Notes under the pieces: model-generated
What the model was told of the DNA's origin: nothing
The model's database searches: none
Seen by the model: only the letters and a program-made list of their open reading frames with translations
Position numbers and translations under genes: made by a program
NCBI GenBank assembly: GCA_017446055.1
Contig: JAFSRQ010000062.1
Location: forward strand, 1-49,453
Length of the DNA: 49,453 nt
Reading direction: 5' to 3'
From: Synergistaceae bacterium
GTDB taxonomy: Bacteria; Synergistota; Synergistia; Synergistales; Aminobacteriaceae
In this document: in pieces, positions 1-7,088 of the stretch
How positions within the stretch are numbered: the first letter of the stretch is position 1
Layout of the letters: every line of letters begins with the position of its first letter

Positions 1-479
1 CTTTGACCTCAGCAAGAAACTTCTGCGTGTAATGCCCGTAATCCTCGACAGCCTGCACCAAGTCGTCCGCCTCAAGGCTGAAATCCTTTGAGTACAGCTG
101 AAAGTATGTCTTCACGTATTGCTGGACGGAGTAATCCTGTGTGGCTAGTGTCTGATTGCTTGTGTCGAAAAGTTCCGCGCGGATTGTGTTTGCCATCTCG
201 ACGGCTGAAACGCGGCATGTGAATGTGTATTCGCCGTTCGCGGGGGTAAGGTCTGAAGCGTTGATTGTCTGTGTGTCTCTTCCGTCTACGTCAAACGTAA
301 TGCCTCCGATATTGCTGTTTGAAGCGTCAACGTAGAAATTTACGCCGATTAATCCTTCAAGTGATAAGGACGCGCCCTTGAAGTAGCCGTCAGCAAAAGC
401 CCCCCCCCCCCCCGTAGGTAATTCCTGCAAGGACAGCGGCCACTGCAAGAATCATGAGTGAGAATTTCCTTAGTGCCAT
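1..479 (-). CDS. Secreted surface protein, N-terminal part, out of frame at a poly-G tract
   Basis: An ATG at 479 follows an AGGAGG ribosome binding site and opens a typical signal peptide (MALRKFSLMILAVAAVLAG). After about 22 codons the frame enters a run of 14 G (minus strand) and then stops. If the run had 13 or 16 G, reading would continue through AFA|DG, a good signal peptidase site, into an open frame of about 130 residues that runs off the window edge. That downstream part (GASLSLEGLIGVNFYVD...) resembles a beta-rich domain I associate with surface proteins of gut bacteria; function unknown. The tract is either a phase-variation switch or a sequencing error. The gene is incomplete at the edge. 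Confidence 0.6.
400..413. repeat. Homopolymer of 14 C (poly-G on the coding strand)
   Basis: The run lies inside the signal-peptide codons of the minus-strand secreted protein. Fourteen bases leave the gene out of frame; 13 or 16 would restore it. Long G/C homopolymers in this position are typical contingency loci. Confidence 0.85.
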
Positions 480-554
480 GAAAATTTCTGCCTCCTTTGT
501 GATTTTGGGAGTCATTATAGCTTTTGCGGCTGATATTTCCAGAGGGCAGTGATG

Positions 555-589
555 ACGTTCACGCAAAATATTCAACGTTCGCGCAAGAT
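555..589. promoter_or_regulatory. Two direct repeats between divergent genes, possible operator
   Basis: ACGTTCACGCAAAAT at 555-569 and ACGTTCGCGCAAGAT at 575-589 are near-identical and 20 bp apart, about two helical turns. They sit in the intergenic region between the secreted protein gene (minus) and the chromate transporter (plus), just before a TATAAT at 605-610. A regulator binding site is an inference. Confidence 0.35.
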
Positions 590-645
590 TCGGGGCTGTG
601 TATGTATAATTGACGGCAGAATTTCAGAGCAGGAGGGATTAAGGG

Positions 646-1191
646 TTGAACATAAAACTTTTGGCTGACTTGTTCATCACGTTCGCGAAAATGGGGGCAG
701 TAACCTTCGGCGGAGGCTATGCGATGCTCCCGATATTACAGCGCGAGATTGTCGAGAACAAAAAGTGGGGGACTGATGAAGAGCTTGCTGACTACTACGC
801 GATAGGCCAGTGCACCCCCGGAGTCATCGCCGTCAACGTTGCGACCTTCATCGGGCGGAAGACTGCCGGGAATCTCGGCGGGGTCATTGCGACATTGGGA
901 GTCGTTTTCCCGTCATTGGTGATAATCGTGATGCTTGCGGGAGTGATTCAGGCTTATTCCTCGCTGGAGTGGGTTAAACATGCCTTCGCCGGGATTCGTG
1001 TGTGCGTCTGCGTCTTGATCTTCAATGCGGTGATAAAGCTCTTCAGCAAGGCCATCATTGACCGCTGGACTCTGGGAATATATCTCGCTGTTCTGGCTGG
1101 GTCTGTGTACCTGAACTTGTCGCCTGTGGTGTTCGTGGTCATGGCCGGAATCGCGGGGGTAATCCTGAAAGTGCGGGTGAAGAAGTCATGA
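646..1191 (+). CDS. chrA: Chromate transporter, first half (CHR domain)
   Basis: This 181-residue membrane protein has the CHR-family signature: FAKMGAVTFGGGYAMLPIL near the N-terminus and the GQCTPGVIAVNVATFIG segment around residues 54-70, followed by several hydrophobic helices. The family exports chromate or related anions and occurs either as one fused protein or, as here, as two short subunits of about 180 residues expected to work together. The start is a TTG preceded by AGGAGGG at 631-637. The stop overlaps the ATG of the second half by four bases, so the two are translated together. The substrate is not proven by sequence; sulfate or other oxyanions are possible. Confidence 0.85.
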   Translation: MNIKLLADLFITFAKMGAVTFGGGYAMLPILQREIVENKKWGTDEELADYYAIGQCTPGVIAVNVATFIGRKTAGNLGGVIATLGVVFPSLVIIVMLAGVIQAYSSLEWVKHAFAGIRVCVCVLIFNAVIKLFSKAIIDRWTLGIYLAVLAGSVYLNLSPVVFVVMAGIAGVILKVRVKKS

Positions 1192-1745
1192 TATACGCCA
1201 GACTATTCTGGGAGTTCTTCCAGACGGGACTTTTCGCTGTCGGCGGAGGAATGGCGACTCTTCCCTTCCTCTACAGCATCTCGGACCGCACAGGCTGGTT
1301 CACACACGAGCAGTTAGCAGACATGATAGCGGTATCAGAGTCCACACCCGGCGCAATCGGCGTGAACATGGCGACATACTCAGGCTACATCACTGCGGGG
1401 CTTCCTGGGGCGGTAATATCGACGACGGGGCTCATAACTCCGAGCATCATCGTGATACTTCTTGTCGCGGCGTTCCTGAATGCTTTTCACGAGAACAGGT
1501 ACGTCATGGGTGCGTTCTACGGTCTGAGGCCAGCGAGCTCAGCCATGATTACGGCGGCGGGGCTGATACTGGCGCGGGTGGTGTTCTTCTTCGGGGATTT
1601 CTCCGGCGGGAACGTCAACATAAAGGCGGCAATCCTAGCTGTGATATTGCTGGTGTTCACGCACATGATAGCCTTCACGCGGAAATTGCACCCGGTAATC
1701 TGGATAGCGTTCTCCGCAATCGTTGGGATAATCTTTGAGTATTAG
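1188..1745 (+). CDS. chrA: Chromate transporter, second half (CHR domain)
   Basis: A paralogue of the preceding gene, 185 residues, with the matching FQTGLFAVGGGMATLPFL N-terminus and an ESTPGAIGVNMATYSGY motif. Overlap ATGA with the first half indicates translational coupling, and the two halves likely form a heterodimeric inner-membrane transporter. Short tandem CHR genes are a common bacterial arrangement. A hairpin terminator follows directly, so the operon seems to consist of just these two genes. Confidence 0.85.
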   Translation: MIYARLFWEFFQTGLFAVGGGMATLPFLYSISDRTGWFTHEQLADMIAVSESTPGAIGVNMATYSGYITAGLPGAVISTTGLITPSIIVILLVAAFLNAFHENRYVMGAFYGLRPASSAMITAAGLILARVVFFFGDFSGGNVNIKAAILAVILLVFTHMIAFTRKLHPVIWIAFSAIVGIIFEY

Positions 1746-1753
1746 GTGAGAGA

Positions 1754-1790
1754 TGAGACCTTCGGAAATTGCCCGGAGGCCTCATTTTTT
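1754..1790 (+). terminator. Rho-independent terminator after the chromate transporter
   Basis: TGAGACCTTCGG pairs imperfectly with CCCGGAGGCCTCA, followed by six T. Confidence 0.65.
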
Positions 1791-1798
1791 GCGCGCTG

Positions 1799-2935
1799 TT
1801 ACTGTAACCGCTGGTAGTGAATCGTGTTGCCGTTGGGAAATCTCATGTCGAGGAATTTCCCTGAAGCGTCAAGCTCAAGCTCCGCCGTGAAGTCGACTCC
1901 CTTGTTGTTGCTCCCGGTAATCTTATTCCCCTCAATGCTGATTATCCCCATCTCCGAAGGCTGTCCGTCAATCCACCCGTAATAGTTGCTGTCCTGGAAC
2001 TGAGTGATGAGCTGATGACCATTGTAGTACGCTCCCCAAACGCCATTGATGTTGAGGCTCGGTGCTGGGAGGTCTACCTTCGGCATTGGGGGGAACTCTG
2101 TCGGCATATTCGGGGATACAGGCTTGGACTCTGGCGCGGGTGTTACAGGAATCTTCGGTGCGGCAGGCTTGGAATTCCTTGACGTGTTCACGAAACTTCC
2201 TGCGTTCATTCCCATACCGTTTGGCCCGCTCGTGAACGTCATAATCAGTGTGCCGCTTGCCGGGTTGCGCATGGCATAAATCGTGTCAGTGCTTCCGTCT
2301 TTGGCTGTTACCGTGATTCTGTCATCCTCAACTGTGAACGTCCCTATCTCGTGGCCGCCGGAGCTGATTTTGTCCCCCTCAAGCGTGAACTGAGTCCCGT
2401 CCTCGCACAGCCATTCTCCGAGATACCAGCCTTCCGGGAAGTTAATATCACTCACCGGGAAAAGGAAGGACATCTCGCCGTCCGAGACAGCCCCGGTAAG
2501 CCAGGCATAATCACGATCTTGTATGAGTACAGCATAGACTCTGACATCAGGCTTGTACTGTCCAGACTTGTCCGCAGTATAGAACGTGAGTATAGGAGCT
2601 TCTGACTGAATATCGAGTGTAACGCGGCCGTCAGCTTTGCCCTTCCCGTGAACATCAAGGTGGAAAGGATATGCGTTAGTCTCCGCGCTGAACTGTCCGA
2701 TTTCGAGTATGGTCTTTGCTGGGGCGATTATCGGCTGGCTTCCTGTGCGCGAGGCGATATTCTCCGCGACTATGTAGCGTCCCGGAAGAAGTGAGGGGCC
2801 GTTGAGCTTGGTTGCGGGAATGTGCGGTGAAAATCTCACGTCCTGGAGAATCTGAAGGGTGGTAACTTCGGCGAATGAGCATGACGCGGCCATGACTGCG
2901 AGGAGTAATGCGGCGAGGAATTTTCTTGCTGACAT
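1799..2935 (-). CDS. Secreted two-domain protein, unknown function
   Basis: About 378 residues. The ATG at 2935 is preferred because GGAGGT lies 7 bases upstream; the in-frame GTG at 2944 would overlap that site. The N-terminus (MSARKFLAALLLAVMAASCSFA) is a signal peptide, cleaved either after SFA or, as a weak lipobox, before the Cys. Two similar beta-rich modules are visible, one with GWYLGEWLCEDGTQF and one with NGVWGAYYNGHQLITQF, joined by a Pro-rich linker (residues about 255-295). Each has the look of a small barrel that starts with a conserved Trp and ends with a strand. I do not recognise a known function. It faces the chromate transporter tail to tail. Confidence 0.75.
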   Translation of the reverse strand: MSARKFLAALLLAVMAASCSFAEVTTLQILQDVRFSPHIPATKLNGPSLLPGRYIVAENIASRTGSQPIIAPAKTILEIGQFSAETNAYPFHLDVHGKGKADGRVTLDIQSEAPILTFYTADKSGQYKPDVRVYAVLIQDRDYAWLTGAVSDGEMSFLFPVSDINFPEGWYLGEWLCEDGTQFTLEGDKISSGGHEIGTFTVEDDRITVTAKDGSTDTIYAMRNPASGTLIMTFTSGPNGMGMNAGSFVNTSRNSKPAAPKIPVTPAPESKPVSPNMPTEFPPMPKVDLPAPSLNINGVWGAYYNGHQLITQFQDSNYYGWIDGQPSEMGIISIEGNKITGSNNKGVDFTAELELDASGKFLDMRFPNGNTIHYQRLQ

Positions 2936-3039
2936 GATTAGCACCTCCGTGAAATTTTGGGATGCCTAATTGTAGTGCATATCGTCCCAAGAAAAAAGCT
3001 CCCCCCGTTTCTGGAGAGAGCCTCGTTCGTTGCTGACGG

Positions 3040-4290
3040 TCAATCTGCCGCGTACTGCCTCCTGAGTTCAGCGACCATTCCGGCATTGTCCTTCACCTCA
3101 GAAATAGCATCATTGAGCCAGTATTCACCTTCCTTGCTGTCATTCATCTTCCTGTAGCACTTGGCGATGTTCAGCTTGTAGAGGGCTTCAATTTCGTTGA
3201 TGGTCATGTTGCGGAGCACTGTCTTGTAGTAGGGTATTGCGGCCTTGTAGCTCCCGGCATTGTACAGCGAGTTACCTGCCATCCAGTTCATCGCGCAGAC
3301 CTCATCACAGCCCGCCTTGATTCCCCTGTCGAGAATGTCGAATGCCTCATGATAGCGTCCCTCGTCAAAAGCAGATTGTCCCAGCACGATATACGGTGTC
3401 GAGGCTTTAGGCTCTGCTTCAGTGATGCCGCGAAGAAGATTAACGGCTTTGCTGTCATCCCCCGCCTGAAACGCAAGAAGAGCGTCAACGTAATCGAGGA
3501 CAGAGGAACGCTCCGTGTCAGTGAAATTCCTAGCACCCATTGAAGCCTCCCTCGCTCCGTCAAAATTGTTGAGGTTGTAGCGGATTACTGCCATCAGCAA
3601 ATAATTGTAGGCGGTGTAATCGTCAGGCTCTGATTTCGTCTCAAGAGTCAGCTTCCAGTCAATCCTTTCCATGAGCTGTACAGCCCGCTTCGCCTGAGAG
3701 TCAGTGCCTCCCTTCGCGATTTCGTCAAGGAGGGTATGAAGCTCTTTCATCTCTGATTTCACGACAGGAGAGACATTATCCCGCAAGAGTCTGGGCTTAA
3801 TCAGCGTTATGGTCTTAGCGTGAGTCCCGGAAGGCACATGACCTATAGCCGTGTCGATTGCCGCACTCAGAGCCACGCTTCCCACAGCACTAAGCACAGA
3901 TACCCCGCCCAATATCCCAAGCCCCCCTGCGGCCACAGCTCCCCCTCCGAGAAGCGCAAGACCCGCGTTGATGGCAGCTCCTCCGCTGAGGCCGAACCAC
4001 CAAGAGCCTATTGTGCCTCCGATGAACTTCGCGATTACTCCGGCAGAAGCAGCCGTGCCTGTTCCCGCGCTGAAGTACGTAATGACGGCTACAGTTACAG
4101 CAATCCCGGTGTACATGAGGATTTTCCCCGTTGTTGATTTCCAGAATGATACGGGGTAGACGGTCTCGAAGCGCAAATCTTTCCCCGTCGACCCGGAACT
4201 CCCGAACGGCCAGAACGCTTGAGCAGGCGTAAGAGTGTTCAGCGACAACAGCGAGACTATCACGAGGACGGCAATATGTTTTCTGTTCAT
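3040..4290 (-). CDS. Exported TPR protein with Gly-rich hydrophobic region
   Basis: 416 residues. A signal peptide (ending TPAQA|FW) is followed by a strongly hydrophobic Gly/Ala-rich stretch (about residues 55-145, many GxxxG and GGG) and then by tetratricopeptide-like helices from about 200 to the end, with TPR spacing in AFDEGRYHEAFDILDRGIKAG and YNAGSYKAAIPYYKTVLRN. TPRs bind partner proteins; the glycine-rich helices would insert in a membrane. The ATG lies only four bases after the stop of the upstream gene and has no ribosome binding site of its own, so it depends on translational coupling to that gene. Function unknown. Confidence 0.75.
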   Translation of the reverse strand: MNRKHIAVLVIVSLLSLNTLTPAQAFWPFGSSGSTGKDLRFETVYPVSFWKSTTGKILMYTGIAVTVAVITYFSAGTGTAASAGVIAKFIGGTIGSWWFGLSGGAAINAGLALLGGGAVAAGGLGILGGVSVLSAVGSVALSAAIDTAIGHVPSGTHAKTITLIKPRLLRDNVSPVVKSEMKELHTLLDEIAKGGTDSQAKRAVQLMERIDWKLTLETKSEPDDYTAYNYLLMAVIRYNLNNFDGAREASMGARNFTDTERSSVLDYVDALLAFQAGDDSKAVNLLRGITEAEPKASTPYIVLGQSAFDEGRYHEAFDILDRGIKAGCDEVCAMNWMAGNSLYNAGSYKAAIPYYKTVLRNMTINEIEALYKLNIAKCYRKMNDSKEGEYWLNDAISEVKDNAGMVAELRRQYAAD

Positions 4291-4293
4291 GGC

Positions 4294-4764
4294 CTAATAT
4301 GGTATGTCTGCTACGTTGACGGGCTTGGAGGGGTCTGGCTTCTTCCAGTCGTCAGCAATTGCTTGTGCAGCTATAAGGATAGGAATTGTTACTACAGCTT
4401 CAGCCTCTATCTTGAAGAGCCACCGCGCAACGTCAGGAGCTTTCACAGCGGCAAGCCCCGCCACAACTGGAGCAGCCACTACGGTAACGGCATCACCTAC
4501 AATACTCTTCTCCTCACGCAATGCACCGTAAGCACCAGCTCCAAGCAGGCCGAGTCCCGCCGCAATCCCCACAGGAGGACACAGCACAGTTGCCGCCCCC
4601 GCCAGCCAGTACGCAACGCCCCCGGCAATCACACCGCCCGCGACCCCGTAAACAGCCGCATCACCTGTCCGTGAGCCTGTGCGGTTACCCCATGCGAACG
4701 CAGACTCACATGACGCAAGCACCATCACCAGCATCAACATCAATGCAAACTTCTTGAGCTTCAT
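4294..4764 (-). CDS. Small exported Gly/Ala-rich membrane protein
   Basis: 156 residues from the ATG at 4764, which has GGAGGC 8 bases upstream; a longer TTG start at 4779 is unlikely. The N-terminus (MKLKKFALMLMLVMVLASCESAFA) is a signal peptide with a possible lipobox. The body is made of Gly/Ala-rich hydrophobic segments, resembling the hydrophobic region of the TPR protein encoded directly downstream, so the two probably act as a pair in the envelope. No recognised family. Confidence 0.7.
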   Translation of the reverse strand: MKLKKFALMLMLVMVLASCESAFAWGNRTGSRTGDAAVYGVAGGVIAGGVAYWLAGAATVLCPPVGIAAGLGLLGAGAYGALREEKSIVGDAVTVVAAPVVAGLAAVKAPDVARWLFKIEAEAVVTIPILIAAQAIADDWKKPDPSKPVNVADIPY

Positions 4765-4846
4765 TCTGACTGCCTCCAAATCTTGATGTTGTTACGATTA
4801 TACGTTAGAGGGGGCTTTGCCGACAGATGATTTTCACGGAAGGCAC

Positions 4847-4881
4847 AAAAAAATCCCCCTCCCAAAATTTCAGGAGAGGGA
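4847..4881 (-). terminator. Rho-independent terminator of thrS
   Basis: On the minus strand CCCTCTCC pairs with GGGAGGGGG and is followed by seven T. Confidence 0.8.
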
Positions 4882-4895
4882 CAATCTTTCAGCCG

Positions 4896-6788
4896 TCAAT
4901 GTATCGGGTTGAACTCCTTACCCAGAAGCTCACGGAACTCCTCAAGCGTCATGCTCCCAAGATCACCTTTCGAGCGTTCACGCACTCCAACCGTCCGGGC
5001 TTCCTTCTCCTTGTCGCCAACTACCAGCATGTACGGCACTTTCTGCATCTGAGCGTCGCGAATCTTGCGGCCTAACTTCTCGTTCCTCCCGTCAACCTCT
5101 GAACGAACGCCCCAATCCATGAACATGGCCTGAAGCTCTGAAGCGTAATCCATGTGAGAGTCAGCAATCGGGACTATCTTCACCTGCACGGGCGCGAGCC
5201 AGTAAGGGAATGCCCCAGCGTAATGCTCAATCAGTATCCCCATGAAACGCTCAATGCTCCCGAACACAACGCGGTGTATCAGCACAGGCGTGTGTTCAGC
5301 TCCGTCATCGCCCCTGTAGGTTACCCCGAAACGACCAGGCATCTGGAAGTCGAGCTGTATCGTCCCGCACTGCCACGTCCTCCCTATACAGTCCTCAAGG
5401 TGGAAGTCTATCTTTGGCCCGTAAAACGCTCCGTCGCCGGGATTGATGGTGTAGGGCGTGTTTGTCGACTCCAGTGCGTCACGCAGAGCCGCTTCCGCCT
5501 CGTTCCACTGCTCATCTGTCCCCATAGAGTCATCCGGCCTTGTCGACAGCTCAACCGTGTACTTGAAGCCGAAAACCTCAGTGTACACATAGCGGTCAAG
5601 CTCCATAATCCGCGTAACCTCGTCCTTTATCTGCGACGGCTCAATGTACGTGTGCGAGTCGTCCTGAGTGAAACAGCGTACCCTCATCAGGCCATGAAGG
5701 ACTCCGCTTCTCTCGTGGCGGTGAACGCACCCAAGCTCGGCGAGTCTCATTGGCAAATCACGGTAGCTGCGGAGCTGTGTCTTGTAGACAAGGATGCTTC
5801 CCGGGCAGTTCATGGGCTTGATTGCGTAGGGCTTCTCGTCGATTTCGGTGAAGTACATGTTTTCGCGGTAATGATCCCAGTGTCCCGACTGAATCCACAA
5901 TCCCCGGTCGAGAATCTGGGGGGTCTTGATTTCCGTGTAGCCCCTGCGGATGTGCTCGCGCCGCCAGAAATCGATGAGCGTGTTCATGATGGCCATACCT
6001 TTTGGGTGGAAGAACGGGAATCCCGGCCCTTCCTCGTGGAGACTGAAGAGGTCCAAGTCCTTGCCGAGCTTGCGGTGATCCCTGAGCTTTGCTTCCTCAA
6101 GACGCTTCAGGTACGCTTTGAGTTCGTCAGCAGTCGCGAAGGCCGTCCCGTAAATCCTCGTGAGCATCTTGTTGTGTTCGTCCCCGCGCCAGTATGCCCC
6201 CGCGATTGAGAGCAGCTTAAAGTTGTGCAGGCGGGAAGCGTCCGGGACATGAGGCCCGCGGCAAAGGTCAGCATACTCACCCTGCTTGTACACTGAGACT
6301 GTCGGAGCGTTAATAGCTGTGATGAGTTCGGTCTTGTAGGGGTCATCCGCAAAGAACTTCAGCGCGTCATCCTTTGTCATTTCCTCGCGTGTTACCGGCT
6401 CGCCCTTGCCCGCAATCTTGCGCATTTCGGCCTCAATCTTGGGGAGGTCTTCCTCTGTGATGGGACTGGTCGCGTCAATGTCGTAGTAGAAACCATCCTT
6501 TATGGCCGGGCCGACTCCGAAGTGTGAGCCGGGATAGAGCCTCAAGACCGCCTGAGCCATGAGGTGGGCTGTTGAGTGGCGTATGATTTCGAGACCTTCG
6601 GGGGTGTCGGGGGCGATGGGGGAGATTTCGCCGCCTTCTGTTACGGTGAGCGATAGGTCGCAGGGGTGGCCGTTGAAGTTTGCGGCGATGGCTTTCTTGT
6701 CGAGGGATAAAGATTTCAGCGCGTCATGAAGTGTTGTCTTGTCGCTGGCGATTGTCGCTGTCTTGTCATCGTGTGTGAACTGTAACAA
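4896..6788 (-). CDS. thrS: Threonine--tRNA ligase
   Basis: 630 residues, normal length for the family. It charges tRNA-Thr with threonine in the cytosol. Visible in order: TGS domain (1-60), the editing domain with HSTAH (about 91-95) and the CRGPH motif, the class II catalytic core with the zinc-binding Cys in MNCPG, motif 2 around RHERSGVLHGLMRVRCFTQD, motif 3 LIHRVVFGSIERF, and the C-terminal anticodon-binding domain (KIVPIADSH...). The start is TTG with AAGGAAGG just upstream. No T-box leader is visible. It is a single-gene unit with its own terminator. Confidence 0.97.
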   Translation of the reverse strand: MLQFTHDDKTATIASDKTTLHDALKSLSLDKKAIAANFNGHPCDLSLTVTEGGEISPIAPDTPEGLEIIRHSTAHLMAQAVLRLYPGSHFGVGPAIKDGFYYDIDATSPITEEDLPKIEAEMRKIAGKGEPVTREEMTKDDALKFFADDPYKTELITAINAPTVSVYKQGEYADLCRGPHVPDASRLHNFKLLSIAGAYWRGDEHNKMLTRIYGTAFATADELKAYLKRLEEAKLRDHRKLGKDLDLFSLHEEGPGFPFFHPKGMAIMNTLIDFWRREHIRRGYTEIKTPQILDRGLWIQSGHWDHYRENMYFTEIDEKPYAIKPMNCPGSILVYKTQLRSYRDLPMRLAELGCVHRHERSGVLHGLMRVRCFTQDDSHTYIEPSQIKDEVTRIMELDRYVYTEVFGFKYTVELSTRPDDSMGTDEQWNEAEAALRDALESTNTPYTINPGDGAFYGPKIDFHLEDCIGRTWQCGTIQLDFQMPGRFGVTYRGDDGAEHTPVLIHRVVFGSIERFMGILIEHYAGAFPYWLAPVQVKIVPIADSHMDYASELQAMFMDWGVRSEVDGRNEKLGRKIRDAQMQKVPYMLVVGDKEKEARTVGVRERSKGDLGSMTLEEFRELLGKEFNPIH

Positions 6789-6881
6789 TGATATACCTTC
6801 CTTGTGTGTTGTTGTGAGATTTTGCGCGTAAGAATAACACCGAAACTTTACCGCCGCAAGCTGTCAGGGTTATTGCCGGGT

Positions 6882-7019
6882 CTATTTGGGGGACTGGCGT
6901 GCTTTGATGTTGCGTTCGATTTCGGCCATGATTTTCCCGGCTTCGATTTTGGCTCTGTCCATTTCTGCGCTGGAAAGTTTTGCGAGATTGAACAGCCCGG
7001 CTTTCTCGATTCCCTCATC
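6882..7019 (-). pseudogene. Short open segment without a start, possible gene remnant
   Basis: Between thrS and the flagellin terminator a minus-strand frame reads DEGIEKAGLFNLAKLSSAEM and on to a TAG at 6882, with the charged, helical composition of real protein. It opens right after a TAA and has no start with a ribosome binding site; only an internal ATG about 25 codons from the end. It may be the decayed 3' end of a lost gene. The rest of 6789-7036 shows nothing else convincing. Confidence 0.3.
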
Positions 7020-7036
7020 TTACATGGTGAATCAGC

Positions 7037-7066
7037 ACAAAAAAAGAGGAGGTTTCCCTCCCCTTT
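7037..7066 (-). terminator. Rho-independent terminator of the flagellin gene
   Basis: Minus strand GGGGAGG / CCTCCTC hairpin with a GAAA loop followed by seven T, just after the flagellin stop. Confidence 0.8.
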
Positions 7067-7088
7067 GTGATTCCCGTTATCGTGCTGA

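Noticed and set aside
5154..6209. 351-codon open frame on the plus strand within thrS
   Set aside because: It is antisense to a fully conserved tRNA synthetase, has no ribosome site and no family features; it arises from the codon bias of thrS.
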